Shown here in pieces: positions 10,047-20,676 of a stretch of 64,000 nucleotides of DNA. The notes beneath the pieces were generated by a model. That model did no database searches. It saw only the letters and a program-made list of their open reading frames with translations, and was not told the DNA's origin. The translations under genes were made by a program, and so were the position numbers. This stretch comes from Poecilobothrus nobilitatus (lineage: Eukaryota > Arthropoda > Insecta > Diptera > Dolichopodidae): the NCBI GenBank assembly GCA_947095535.1, contig OX352772.1, positions 164,400,615-164,464,614 of the forward strand, in the 5' to 3' direction. Each line of letters starts with the position of its first letter. Position 1 is the stretch's first letter.

Positions 10047-10316
10047 ACCAAAATTCCAGAAAGTAATTATAAAACACTGTGACTCTGAAGTAATAAAACT
10101 TTTTGCGAAATCTCTTTAAATATTTTAAAAGGTAATTGTAATCTGAGTAAAAACGCAACAACCCAATTACGAAAGTATAAAAACGAATTAAGATCAGTTA
10201 TTTACTGAAAAAAATCTATAAATAGCAAAAGAAAAATTATTATTCAACGTAGTGGATTTTTACCTACACTTCTTGGTGCAATACTATCAGGGATAATTGG
10301 AAATTTTATAAAATGA
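9994..10316 (+). pseudogene. Small hydrophobic-tail Polinton protein (MKRLK gene), frameshifted
   Basis: Starts inside the ATPase gene in another frame (ATGAAACGTTTG at 9994) and ends in the TGA at 10314-10316, overlapping the next ATG as ATGA. The N-terminal part is basic. The C-terminal part reads IIIQRSGFLPTLLGAIL, a basic-then-amphipathic pattern seen in small proteins beside capsid genes of arthropod Polintons, sometimes likened to adenovirus pX. A stop at about 10118 and a shift of frame break this copy. The intact relative is at 26320-26652. Confidence 0.65.
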
Positions 10317-11011
10317 ATAATACAACATTTAATAAAACGATAATTTTAAAACCTGAGATTTATGAAAGAATGAAGCAAAATGCAGACATTGAACTCAATG
10401 AATTGGATAAAAATATGAAAAAAATATTGTTAAATAAACATCTCACGGATACTCAAAAATGGTATTTATACAGAAAAAATTTATTTAAAATAAGAAACAA
10501 AAAACGACAACTTCCTAGAAATAAAGAGGAGAAAATAAAAATTACGGAAACAAAAGGTACTCAAACTCGTGCAAAACCAATGTATATAGATGCGGAAACT
10601 CAATGGCATTTTCCTGAATATAAGAATGTTGGAATACAAGTTGTTCCTGAAGAAGAAGAAGTATATGAAAAAGAAGCTGATGACGAAGTATTTGATGATG
10701 AAATTCAGGGAAATGTTTTGACAAAAGCATTGTCAGCTGCTTCAGTTGGAAAATGTCTTAGTATTTTTCAAACTGATACAGGAGACATTATAACTATTCC
10801 TTTAGATAGCTCAAGCCCACCAACGAAAAAATAAAAAACTATAAATAGCAAAGAGTTGAATAATTCATCAAGACGTGTTTTAAGGTCAGCAGTAGGTAAT
10901 ACTCAAACAGAACTTAATTTTCCAATTCGTAAAAATAAATCTATAAGCTCATGGACAACATACAAGAAAATGATGAATATTATGTCACTTTACTCAGTGA
11001 TTCATTTATGA
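10313..11011 (+). pseudogene. Conserved capsid-block gene of unknown role (element D), nonsense mutation
   Basis: The frame runs 173 residues to a TAA at 10832-10834 and then continues open to 11011. Comparison with the A copies shows GAA in place of that stop, a single-base nonsense change. The N-terminal half is Lys/Arg-rich; the middle has an acidic run; the C-terminal part holds FQTDTGDIITIPLD and a Ser/Pro/Lys tail. A related protein occurs in B (25560-26200). No recognised domain; a minor virion or scaffold role is only a guess. It overlaps the penton start by about 60 bases. Confidence 0.65.
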
Positions 11012-11867
11012 ACTATTATCCAGAAAATTCATTATCATCTTTTACAAATAAAATGAATAAGTACATGTGTGATTCAAGGTGGAAAGTCGGTATTTCAGAA
11101 ATGTATGTTAATGATTTCGTTCCAAATGTGTATGGTGAAGAATGGGAAAAAAGTACTCAAATATTTATTAAAGGTATGCAGAAAGATATGATAGGAGTTG
11201 GAACATCATATATTCCATACATAGAAAAACAAATGATATGCGACTGGAAAGTTTTTCTACTACCAAAACTAATTCAAAATATATGCCCACTTAATAGGTT
11301 TACAAGAAAAGACGTTGAACGACAGTTGATTTGGGGAATTTTTAATTTTTATTATATGAAGTTCATTATACACAACCAACAAAAGCTGAGGAGATGCCTA
11401 AAAATTTAAGTTACACTACAATATGTGTTACTAAGCCTAAAATAGATATAAAAATAAGAGCAAATTACGCTTATACCCTCGAAGTACTTTTGACAACATG
11501 TTTCAATCAAGTAACTTTTAAAGTTACAGATTTTAAAAAATATAAATCACGTGTAATAGAAGCTTCCAAAACTTTTATAGATAGTGTACAATTGATTCCT
11601 ATTTGTAAACCAGATATGTTTTTTATATACACAGACATAATTGAACCGCAAAAAATATGTGATAAAGATATAAGGTGTTTAAGATCTGTTAACATACAAA
11701 ATTCTTTCACTGATACTGTAAAAGAATTCAGTAATATTCAATATTGTAATGTGGAGAAATCATTTAATAACATTTCATTACTTTTATGTGATAAATATGG
11801 ATACAAAATAAACTTTTCAAATAGTTCAATTCCAACAAAAATTGAATTACATTTTAAAAAAATATAA
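10951..11867 (+). pseudogene. Penton-like minor capsid protein (element D), frameshifted
   Basis: The N-terminal part (10951-11345) begins MDNIQENDEYYVTLLS and includes YYPENSLSSFTNKM and WKVGISEMYV. This matches the pattern Y-V-T-L-x-S...YYP-x-N...F...W-x-V-x-L-x-E-I of the Polinton single jelly-roll penton protein. The frame then shifts near 11345, and the rest runs 11394-11867. In A the same region reads through as one frame (34371-35135). It sits between the unknown capsid-block gene and the small basic capsid-associated gene. Confidence 0.75.
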
Positions 11868-11918
11868 ATAAAAGCGATTTTACAAAACTATATATTATTT
11901 TATTTTATTTTATTCATT

Positions 11919-12257
11919 ATGGAGATAGCGTACTACAAATATTATTTAGTTCAATCAGGAAAAGGTCTTGAGGATATTGGTCCTTTGTTACACTCAATTG
12001 TACCTTACCAAAGGGGACGAGGGTTAGGGAGCTTTTTCGGTGGTCTTTTTAGATATTTAAAACCAATATTTACGTCTGGAGCTAATATATTAAAAAAAGA
12101 GGTTATTAACTCGGGTATTAATACATTATCTAATATTGCCACAGTTGCAAATGTAAAAGAAGTGGTTCAAGATCGAAGTAAAGAGATAATGAAAAATGTA
12201 AGACGAGGTGCAGTTAGGAAACTCAATGAAATGTATGGACAAGGCAAAAGAAAATGA
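11919..12257 (+). CDS. Basic amphipathic capsid-associated protein, pX/pVI-like (element D), C-terminus shortened
   Basis: 112 residues. The N-terminal region ends in RGRGLGSFFGGLFRYL (about residues 32-47), a Gly-rich amphipathic stretch found in many arthropod Polintons and often compared with membrane-active adenovirus precursor proteins. A helical, Lys/Arg-rich C-terminal half follows. A TGA after GQGKRK shortens this copy; the A copy (33891-34328) is 145 residues and ends in a longer Lys/Arg-rich tail. It lies directly upstream of the major capsid gene. The comparison with adenovirus is inference. Confidence 0.7.
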   Translation: MEIAYYKYYLVQSGKGLEDIGPLLHSIVPYQRGRGLGSFFGGLFRYLKPIFTSGANILKKEVINSGINTLSNIATVANVKEVVQDRSKEIMKNVRRGAVRKLNEMYGQGKRK

Positions 12258-12360
12258 AGAAAACCTAAAAAAGACCTCTCATTAATAATTTAAATTATTT
12301 TACGTCGAAGCGGCGCAAAGTTAATAACAAAAACAAACAAAAAGATATTTTTGAATAATT

Positions 12361-12942
12361 ATGATTGAATGTATGAAATCAGAGCTTGATATTTTTAAAA
12401 CACAGCCTATTCAGTCAAGTATTTTACGATCTGAAGAAGTTTCCTATAACCCTATTGCTTCTTTAGATAATCCATCTATCATAGAATTTGTTTCACTAGG
12501 GCACGGTGATACATATAGAGACTTGTCTTCGACATATCTAAAATTAAAAGTACAAATTTTAAAAAAAGATGGAACTCAGTGGAATAAAGATAAAAAAACT
12601 GATGGAACACCTATACAACAAGCAAGTGTGGTTAATAATATGTTACATTCTTTAATAAAACAATGCAATGTTCAACTAAATGGAAAGAATATATCTCCAT
12701 CAGATGGCAATTATCATTACAGAGCATATATTGAATCATTGTTAAATTATGGTACGGATGCAGCTACAACGCATTTGGAGTGTGGTGGATGGATGTTAGA
12801 TAAGCCAATTGAGGAATTGAATTGATAGAATTGAGGCAAGGCTATCTAAACCACTTACATCTACACTGACTGCTATTGTTTATGGAGAATTTGATGCAAG
12901 TTTACAAATTGATAAAAACCGAAATATATTCTCAAACCTATA
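12361..12942 (+). pseudogene. Major capsid protein (double jelly-roll), internal deletion (element D)
   Basis: The N-terminal 150 residues (12361-12822) match the A copy nearly completely, including SLGHGDTYRDLSSTYLKL and NVQLNGKNI. The sequence then jumps to the last roughly 35 residues of the protein (12826-12942, with TAIVYGEFDAS and IDKNRN). A stop at 12823-12825 and loss of about 250 codons between the two parts show that this copy cannot make a capsid. The complete layout is seen at 32601-33888. Confidence 0.8.
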
Positions 12943-12980
12943 AATAGCATACATAAAAGTAAATTTGAATATTTGACAAA

Positions 12981-13309
12981 ATGTCACTGTCTTGTGCATT
13001 TCTGGATGTAACATTTTGTAGTAATGATAATAATACCTTGTTTGCGAAAGATATTTGTATAGTTGGTTTTAAAGAACCTTGTAAAAAGTTTGTAAAAGAG
13101 CTCAAGTATAAATTTCCCACTAGGATTTTATTAATGGTAATTTTGATAATTACTCTTTTGGAACTTTGTACAACGATAAAATAAATAAAGAGCTCTGTCA
13201 AATACTAGAAAAATTTGATGTTATTATAAATAAAAAAATCAAAAAAGAGTTTTTATCAAATTATATTAAAGAAACAACTAAAGTATATGACTTGAGTCAA
13301 TTTGATTGA
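12981..13309 (+). pseudogene. Small Polinton gene between capsid and protease (element D), frameshifted
   Basis: Starts MSLSCAFLDVTFCSND. The A copy (32318-32563) is an intact 81-residue protein with the same opening pattern and the same ending, YDLSQF or YNLSQF. This copy changes frame near 13100. Its TGA at 13307-13309 overlaps the protease ATG by one base, as in A. Role unknown. Confidence 0.65.
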
Positions 13310-13786
13310 TGAATACCTTAGAGATAAGTGACGTATTAAGATGTAACAAACACACACGTAAATTTTTTAAAGGAGTTTTTGCTCTGGATCAACTCCCCAG
13401 AATAATTGAAAAACAATTGTAAACACTGATAAATCAAAAGATCCGGGAACACATTGGTTAGCTATTTTTAAGCCAAAGAATGGCTGTGTTGAATATTTTG
13501 ATTCGTTTGGTAGAAAACCAGATAAATTAGAAATTTTAAGTTACTTAAAAATCCAATGTATAATTTTTAATAAGAAACAGTTACAAAGTAACTATTCAGA
13601 TGTCTGTGGTAATATTGTTGTGTTTATACGTGGTATAGATGTTGCGGTTATAGTATGAACGCTTTTTTAAAAAAATTTAATAAAGGAAATCAACTAGAAA
13701 ACGATAAGTATATTTTAAATACCTTTCAAACTGTATTTGAAAAATATAACTCATTACAAATTTGTGTTCCTAAAACGTATAAATAA
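13309..13786 (+). pseudogene. Adenain-like cysteine protease (element D), broken
   Basis: The frame keeps PGTHWLAIF with the catalytic His and YFDSFG with the acid, and DVCGN with the Cys. Stops and frameshifts near 13420 and 13615 break the chain, and the residues after the Cys are altered. Peptidases of this C5 family mature the virion in adenoviruses and Polintons. The intact copy is 31857-32318. Confidence 0.75.
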
Positions 13787-13824
13787 TAAAAACAATATAA
13801 ACAGGTTTTAGTAAAATTAAAGGA

Positions 13825-14388
13825 ATGGAAGCACCAGGTCAGAACACAAATTTATTGCTAAGTTACACATCTTTTCTCAGTAAGAGTCATACATTAAAAA
13901 TTGCTGTTGGATTTGACTGTAAGTCATTTGAAGCCTCAAGTATAATTCACCGTATTGGTAAAAAGTCAATTGTCTTAAAATATCATGAATGGAATAAATT
14001 TTATTACGAATTTAACAAAAAATTCGATAAGCTGATAATAAAAGATATAAAACAGAACTTTCATCATGGGCTAAAATCAGCGAACAGGCAAAGTATATGT
14101 ATTAACAAAGAAGAAGCAGAGCAGTTTTACAATTTAAGCGATGTTCTTCGCGCAGTGATGACCTATTATAAATCTGCCTAGTTAAATGTAAAAGACTATG
14201 TTGGGGAATATCTAAATTTATGTGTCGAACAACAAGTATTTAGGTTAGAAAGAGAAATTTATGTACCAATACAACGTTATAATGTACAATGTAATTATTC
14301 AAGGTTATTTTTTGAAATTCCTGTAATTTTAAAGGAACAAATCTGTAATATACTACATAAAACAAACAAAATAAATCACAACAAATAA
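13825..14388 (+). pseudogene. Conserved Polinton protein of unknown function (element D), one stop
   Basis: Begins MEAPGQNTNLLLSYTSFL. The frame ends at a TAG (14179-14181) and then stays open to 14388, giving about 187 codons in all. The A copy (31293-31803) matches throughout, including VGFD at about residue 32, INKEEAEQFYNL and the ending SRLFFEIP. Features look helical and globular, with no known motif. It converges with the acidic gene on the opposite strand. Confidence 0.65.
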
Positions 14389-14462
14389 TACAAAAATTTT
14401 TATTTTTTATTTATATGTTCTAGATAGACAAATATTTTTCTGTACACCTTTCATTAGATTAT

Positions 14463-14756
14463 TTAATTAAAATTATTTAGGATTATTAAATCATTGAAAT
14501 AATCAAGATCTCCCTGCTGATTATTTATGTCCCAAATTTCATTAAATAGAACTGCTTCCTCATCTTCCTCAATTTCTTCTTCCACTTCTTCTTCTTCTTC
14601 TAATTCAACTATCTGGAACGGTGGTATAAATTCCTCAGTTTCTGCTAAATTTTCGTCGTCCATGGTGGACGTAATTTCATTTCCTTGTATCTGACCTTGT
14701 GTATTTACATCATCTATAGTTTCTTTAAATGGATGTGATGTGGAATCAGGCAGCAT
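14463..14756 (-). CDS. Small acidic Polinton protein (element D)
   Basis: 97 residues, starting MLPDSTSHPF. It shares EFIPPFQ and the ending pattern W-x-INNQ with the A copy at 4377-4613. Between these is a run of about 25 residues that is mostly Glu, longer than in A, encoded by a CTT/TTC-rich simple sequence. Divergent from the integrase that starts at 14947. Function unknown. Confidence 0.6.
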   Translation of the reverse strand: MLPDSTSHPFKETIDDVNTQGQIQGNEITSTMDDENLAETEEFIPPFQIVELEEEEEVEEEIEEDEEAVLFNEIWDINNQQGDLDYFNDLIILNNFN

Positions 14757-14946
14757 TTCAGTGAGTTGTTGAGTAGTGAGAATGGAAATGAATTAAATTT
14801 GAAAATAAAAGTTTAGTTATATACTCATGTAGAAAAGTATAAAAGCAAATTAAACTCAATTAGATGATTATTTGAAAGCATGCTTTGGTCTATCATTTTA
14901 TGTATAATAATTTTTATGACATTACCTTTAACATTTTTAAAACAAA

Positions 14947-15863
14947 ATGTCAAGAGCTCAAATAGTGACTGAAATTCATAGACAGGCAAGACGTAAATTT
15001 CTTAGAAGAAAATTCAAACAGAAAAGTCTAAATGACACGTGGCAAATCGATTTATTCGAAATAATACCTTATGGAAAATTTAATAATGGTTATAAATATA
15101 TGCTGACGATCATTGATACTTTTTCCAAATATGCCTATGCTGAACCTGTGAAGACAAAAAATGCTGAAAATGTTTTAAATGCCTTAAAAACAATTATTAT
15201 TAGAGCTAAAGTTATACCAAAAAATATTCACTCCGGTCAAGGTAAGGAATTTTTTAATTTACAATTTCAAAATTATATGAAAGAAAAATCAATCAATCAT
15301 TATCACACATTTAGCGAGTTAAACGCATCAATTGTTAAACGATTTAACCGTACATTGAAAAATTCTATGTGGAAAAAATTTAGTTTAAAAGGGAATTATA
15401 AATGGTTATTATACAATCATTAATAAAAGAATATAATACAACAAAACGTAGCACAACAAAACTTTTTCCTGAAAAAATTGCAAAGAAAAACGAAAAAAAT
15501 ATACTGCGGAATGTATATACTGAGCCTAAAATTTTTCAAAAAAGTAAATATAAAACTGGAAATTTTGTAAGAATAAGTAAATATAAAGGTCATTTCGAAA
15601 AAGGTTATCAACCGAATTGGTCAACTGAAGTATTTAAGATTGATTAAATCAATAATACTTATCCTGTTACATATCAATTATCGGACTATACTGATACGCC
15701 AATTTCTGGGGGTTTTTATCAAGCTGAGCTTACACCTGTAAAATATCCAGATACTTATCTTGTAGAAAAAATTCTGAAAAAGCAAGGAAATAGAGTTTTT
15801 GTTAAATGGCTAGGTTTTGATGAAACGCATAATACTTGGATAAATTCAACAAATATTGTTTAA
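14947..15863 (+). pseudogene. Polinton chromodomain integrase (element D), catalytically dead
   Basis: MSRAQIVTEI starts the protein. The first catalytic Asp is in WQIDL (residue 35). The other two acids are gone: residue 97 is Gly (HSGQGKEF, where A and E have SDQG), and residue 131 is Lys (SIVKRFN, where A and E have SIVERFN). The frame also shifts near 15405 and 15645. The C-terminal chromodomain (about 15745-15863) is readable, with KWLGFDETHNTWINSTNIV. It converges with the Gln/His-rich accessory gene. Confidence 0.85.
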
Positions 15864-15885
15864 TATCTGTAAAATAAAACTCTAA

Positions 15886-16010
15886 TAAGCACCTGAAAAT
15901 AAAACTTGAAAACATCTGAAAAATAAAATAAAATTTTAACATCTGAAAAATGAAATAATATCTTAACATCTGAAAAATGAAAATAAAATTAAAACAGTAG
16001 AAAATAAAAT
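15886..16010. repeat. Tandem repeat with ACATCTGAAAAATAAAATAA unit (element D)
   Basis: About five copies, in inverse orientation to 2935-3110. The repeat occupies the same convergent gap between integrase and accessory gene in both elements. Confidence 0.75.
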
Positions 16011-16056
16011 TTTTTTTATTAAATAAAATTGTTTATATAAAATTAGTCTAAAACTA

Positions 16057-16564
16057 TTACTGATTTGTGGCGAATTCAAATTCACCACGTTCTTCTTTTA
16101 AATTTAATTGGCTTTCCTCATTTATTAGGAAATATTCATTTTTTTCGATTTCCTCACGGAAATCATTATCTTCAAATACCCCAACTTTTTGATGCGGTAT
16201 AAATATAATATTATTTAGGGTCTCGAAGACCCATTTTTTACCGTAAACGGTGTTTAATTTTATTTTAATTTTATTTATTGTATAGTGCCTACTTGGGTCC
16301 ATATCTTTAACTTTTAAAAAATTAAAAAAAATTTTTTTTTTTAAATTAAATAATTCCACCAGTTTCCCTTTCCTGTTGTTGTTGATGATGATGCTGCTGA
16401 TGTAGTTGTTTTTGTTGTTGTTGATGAAGATGAGTAGAAGCGTCATCTTCATTTTTCGCCTTTCTCCTTTTCGCAGGAAGACGCACTGCTGTACTAGTAG
16501 TAGCAGTTGTAGCAGTTGCAGCCTCTTCTGCAGTCATGAAAAAGTTTAAATATTCCTGTGCCAT
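16057..16564 (-). pseudogene. Polinton accessory gene with Gln/His-rich stretch (element D), frameshifted
   Basis: Starts MAQEYLNFFMTAEEA at 16564. It has a basic patch (LPAKRRKAK, a possible nuclear signal) and a Gln/His run at about residues 47-66, then shifts frame near 16350. The conserved C-terminal domain (FLKVKDMD, KKWVFETLNNIIFIP) reads to 16057. Elements A and E have relatives in the same place. Function unknown; a nuclear, DNA-bound role would fit the basic patch. Confidence 0.65.
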
Positions 16565-16843
16565 ATCTTGCTTGTTTGAAATTAAACTGATATTTTTTGT
16601 ATAAAATCCCGATGTGTTTATACTAATTAAAATGTATTGAAGATAAATTTAGATTGCTTTTTGTTTTTCAATTCTTTCTATTTTAAGATAGGATTAAGAT
16701 GGGATTCTAGTTAAACAACTATAATTTATTAAAGCGACCTTTGATTACAATGTAATTGTTCATTTAACAGAGTGAATCTGTATTAAAAATTTAATATTAT
16801 TCTGTTATTCAAGCATTTAACATCTAAAATTCGTATAAAGAAA

Positions 16844-17009
16844 ATGTCGAAAAAAATTATTTTAGAAAAGTTTCTTACCGAAACTATAACACCTTATATA
16901 ATCGAAAGTGAAAATTCGACATTTGTTAAACGGTTTAATATGAACGGGCACAAAATAAAATTTGTAATTAAATCCGTACCTGACAATAGAGAACCAATTA
17001 GCTGGATTA
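16844..17009 (+). pseudogene. N-terminal exon of polymerase B (element D), first part, split by retrotransposon
   Basis: Begins with ATG at 16844-16846 (MSKKIILEKFLT), preceded by CGTATAAAG, a likely TATA element. The frame is open to the insertion point at 17009, where the TSD TTAGCTGGATTA starts the retrotransposon. The exon resumes at 20743. See 1239-1590 for the A copy. Confidence 0.75.
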
Positions 17010-17128
17010 GGTAGGTAGGTATGGTGGTGACCTTCACGATGCTGCGTGAAGGCCTCAATTAGCACTAGATTGCGCCATTTTGATACCACTGCAATCATGT
17101 GACCCGTGTTTTTAGATTGTTTGCGGTT

Positions 17129-19537
17129 TTATATCCAAGCCGAGCGGTTCAGATACAAGATCAGTTCTTTGATTTTGTGTTCAGAAAGCTCGCTGAGGTT
17201 GTGGAAGAACGGCTTGCCGAGTGAGAGAAGTCTGGCTCTAGCTAGGGCCGGACATCTGTAAAGAAAGTGTTCCAGATTCTCACTTTCGTTTGCTTCTTTG
17301 CAGCTGCTGCATGAGGTGTTGTGTGGGATTCCTAATTTGGCCGCATGCGTGCCCACTGGCCAGTGGCCTGTGATGATTGCCACTAGTCTGGCTATGTCTA
17401 TGCGGGATTTGGATATCAACTCAATTGATCTCCTTTTGTTGTATGTGGGCCACAATGTTCTAGAAATGGTGAAATTGCTCAGATTACTCCACCTATTTTG
17501 TGATTTCGCTATATACAAAGAAAATATCCGTTCCTTGATGGTACTGATTGGGCAACTAACTCTCCGGTAAGTTTCCGGGGAGTTAGTGTTCTGAGTAGCT
17601 CCTTTCTTTGCTAGTTCGTCAGCTTTTTCATTTTCTTCAATATTGCTATGCCCAGACACCCATAAGAAGGTTATGTTTAACCTTTCGCTTGTTAGGGCAA
17701 TTTCCTCTTGGCACTGTCTAACAAGCTTAGAGGTTGTGATGTTCGCGTTAATGGCCTTAATCGCGGATTGACTGTCCACACAAATGGCGACCGTTCTCAT
17801 TTGTGTGTTGTTTCCGTTCAGAATTCGAGCAGCCTCTCTAACTGCTAGTATCTCCGCCTGAAAGATGCTAGCTGTTTCGGGGAGTCTGTAGAATTTTGAA
17901 ATGTTGAGTTTCTCCGAGAAAATGCCAGCACCGACTCCTTCCTTCATCTTGGATCCGTCGGTGAAGATAGTGACATCGAAGTTCTTTGTCACATTACCGC
18001 CCTTCCATTCCGCTCTAGACGGAAATTCTACGACTAAATTACTCCCGAAGTTTATTTTGGGAATAGTGTAGTCGGTCAGGGCTGGTATAAAGTCCCTTGG
18101 AAATATCTCCAGAATATTACCATGGCCATATGGTTTAGTAGCAAACCACCCAGTGTCTCTGGGTCGAACTGCACTACACGTTACGACATACTTAATGTAT
18201 AGATCCGGGGGTAAAAGAAATAAAATAGTATTCAGAGCATCAGATGGACACGATCGCAGTGCTCCTGTGATGCCCATAGATGCCGATCTCTGTATTCTAT
18301 TTAGTTTTGTTACATTGTATTTCCGATTCCTCGCTGGCCACCACACCAGCGATCCATAGGTAAGGATTGGGCGAACCACGGCTGTGTACGTCCAAAGCGC
18401 CATCTTTGGCTGCATACCCCATTTCTTCCCCATGGTTTTATTGCAAGCATAGAGAGCAACACAAGCCTTCTTAACTCTATGCTCAATGTTAGATTTCCAG
18501 GAAAGCTTCGAGTCTAGAATAACGCCTAGATACTTAGCGCTGGTAGTCAGATTTGGAGTATAATTGTTGAGTTTCGGTAGGACAAAAGTAGGTATTTTGG
18601 ATCTTGTCGTGAAGAGTACCATTTCAGTCCTTTCTGAGTTGACACCTAGGCCACAACTTGTGGCCCAGTTGTGAACCTTGCTTAGAGTTATATTCATGAA
18701 ATCACTAATCACGGATATAAACTGGCCTGATACTAGTATCACCACATCATCCGCATACGCCACTACCTTTATTCCTTCCTCAGCAAGTATCATTAGAATT
18801 TTGTTTATAACCATTAGCCATAGCAAAGGTGATATTACACCTCCCTGAGGTGTACCCCTGTTGACTAATTTAGTAACACTGCTGTTTCCCATTTTCGCGC
18901 GAATTATTCTGGAATTCAGCATGGATATAATCCAATGCTTCAGAAACTGCTCTGTTCCCACCTGGGTTAGAGCTTCTTGAATAGATTGGATGTTGACATT
19001 ATTAAAAGCACCTTCGATATCTAAGAAGGTGGCTAAGGTAAATTGTTCGTACTTAATGGAGTGTTCAAGTGTGCTGACCTGGAGAGCCTTTGGAATAAAT
19101 ACTACTCGGACTCTCTTCCAACTGCAGGGAAAATGATTATGTTTTAAACAGCCACTGAAAATGGCGACCAGCCACGATGTCGACAGCATTAACGACTTTT
19201 GCAACATAATCGGAATTATGCCATCCAAGCCAGGCGATTTATATGGAGAGAAACTTTTTATAGCCCAAGAAACCTTTTCCTGAGATATAATTTTACTTAC
19301 TTCATCCCATGAGGTTCCTTGGGCTACAGGACCTCCATTGGGTGGAGTTACGTTACCGTTAACATTGCTGGCTACGGGAAAATGGGTTATAACTAACATT
19401 TCAAGAGGTTCAGCTGAAGAATTAGCCCAGATCCCATCCGTTCTTTTGATTAAGGAAGGACAGGATCTATCATTGGACAGAATTTTACAGATTCTAGCTG
19501 AATCCTTTGTAGTTTCAATAGATTGACAAAATTCCAT
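17129..19537 (-). CDS. Reverse transcriptase with RNase H (non-LTR retrotransposon ORF2, C-terminal part)
   Basis: 802 residues without a stop. The reverse transcriptase core spans about residues 80-400, with the fingers/palm block FLDIEGAFNNV, GTPQGGVISPLLW and the catalytic YADD in VVAYADDVVIL. RNase H follows at about 525-650, with FTDGSKMKEG, FQAEILAVREAA, VDSQSAI and WVSGHSNIEENEKADELA supplying the D-E-D-D set. A C-terminal C-x2-C-x10-H-x4-C cluster (SCSSCKEAN...HFLYRC) is typical of this superfamily. It copies its RNA into the nicked target site. The endonuclease lies upstream in a separated frame. Confidence 0.92.
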   Translation of the reverse strand: MEFCQSIETTKDSARICKILSNDRSCPSLIKRTDGIWANSSAEPLEMLVITHFPVASNVNGNVTPPNGGPVAQGTSWDEVSKIISQEKVSWAIKSFSPYKSPGLDGIIPIMLQKSLMLSTSWLVAIFSGCLKHNHFPCSWKRVRVVFIPKALQVSTLEHSIKYEQFTLATFLDIEGAFNNVNIQSIQEALTQVGTEQFLKHWIISMLNSRIIRAKMGNSSVTKLVNRGTPQGGVISPLLWLMVINKILMILAEEGIKVVAYADDVVILVSGQFISVISDFMNITLSKVHNWATSCGLGVNSERTEMVLFTTRSKIPTFVLPKLNNYTPNLTTSAKYLGVILDSKLSWKSNIEHRVKKACVALYACNKTMGKKWGMQPKMALWTYTAVVRPILTYGSLVWWPARNRKYNVTKLNRIQRSASMGITGALRSCPSDALNTILFLLPPDLYIKYVVTCSAVRPRDTGWFATKPYGHGNILEIFPRDFIPALTDYTIPKINFGSNLVVEFPSRAEWKGGNVTKNFDVTIFTDGSKMKEGVGAGIFSEKLNISKFYRLPETASIFQAEILAVREAARILNGNNTQMRTVAICVDSQSAIKAINANITTSKLVRQCQEEIALTSERLNITFLWVSGHSNIEENEKADELAKKGATQNTNSPETYRRVSCPISTIKERIFSLYIAKSQNRWSNLSNFTISRTLWPTYNKRRSIELISKSRIDIARLVAIITGHWPVGTHAAKLGIPHNTSCSSCKEANESENLEHFLYRCPALARARLLSLGKPFFHNLSELSEHKIKELILYLNRSAWI

Positions 19538-19717
19538 TCAAGTATGCCGCTTGGCTTCTTTGATGGCTTTCTTATATACTTTTAGGCAATTTTTGTAAGG
19601 TTGCCAGTATTTATGTTTATAGCAAATATTGAAAATAGACCTAGTCAATCTTTTGAGGCAGGCTAAGTCTTCATTCCACCAAGGGGGATAGGTTTTCTTT
19701 CCGCGACTAATTGGACA

Positions 19718-20611
19718 CTAGACTTTAAAGGCTACTTCCATTGCCTTTTCAAAAGTTTCAATCTTTGCATCTAGTTCTTTTATCGTTTCAATTTTGATGT
19801 TCGGTACATTAATTAGTTTTGACTGTATAATTCGGCTGAATTTTACCCAGTCAGTTTTTTTAGGATTTCTATAGAATTTGGGAATATTCATCTGAAAATT
19901 CACCTCAAAGACTATATATTTGTGATCTGAGTAGGAGTTCTGGCTAGACACAGACCAGTTTACAACTCCAATGATATTGTTGTTAGTAGCTAAGGTAATG
20001 TCTATTCCCTCTTCCCACCCACTATATCTGCCCGAACTTGGGAAAATAAAAGTGGGTGTGTTACCACTATTACATATTTTAAGATTAGTGTTAATAAGAA
20101 AATCAAATAGTGACTCACCTCGTCCGTTGTTCTCCGAACTACCCCATAGGGAATGTCTAGCATTGGCATCACATCCGATGAGTCGGTTGTCTTGCCTTGT
20201 CGCTCGCACAAGTTTACGAACTTCCTCTGGTGGTGACGGATCGTCATGAGCCATATATGTAGAGGAGATGTAGAAACTATCTCCACCAAGCCCTTCTAAC
20301 CTGACGACAGTCAAATCGGATGAGCTAAAATCGGGGTGGTGAAAAGCATTAAATTGTTTATTTACTAAAATACAAGCTCTGAGTTTACCTGTATCTTTTT
20401 TTTAAAAAAGATTGTAAACTTTATGATGTAGTCCGTTGATCTCAGTACCTCTGACCCAAGGTTCTTGAATGAGGCTGATGTCTATGTTTTCCTCGCTAAG
20501 GAAAATCAGCAGATTATCCGAGGTACTTCTCGAGTGCCTGAGATTAATCTGCACTACCTTTGGCCTCATTACCCCTAACCGCACCCTCACCTGGAGCCGG
20601 ATTCTGTCCAA
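19718..20611 (-). pseudogene. APE-type endonuclease of the non-LTR retrotransposon, frameshifted
   Basis: The N-terminal part is 20402-20611 (INLRHSR, ISLIQEPWVRG, the catalytic Glu region). The second part, 19718-20314, has IGCDANARHSLWGSS, NTPTF and NSYSDHKYI, the standard APE endonuclease motifs with the catalytic Asp/Asn and final His. The break at about 20400 lies in an A/T run. Stops between 19537 and 19718 separate it from the reverse transcriptase. The enzyme nicks target DNA to prime reverse transcription. Confidence 0.85.
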
Positions 20612-20676
20612 GAGGATCTCTTTCGATCGTGAGATCCTCTAACAGCTTAGAAGGTAGATCCTCCTCTGGACCTTCT

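Noticed and set aside
17298..20249. Plus-strand open frames of 65-92 codons at 17298, 18153, 19338, 19971 and 20560
   Set aside because: Antisense shadows of the retrotransposon coding strand, without independent homology.
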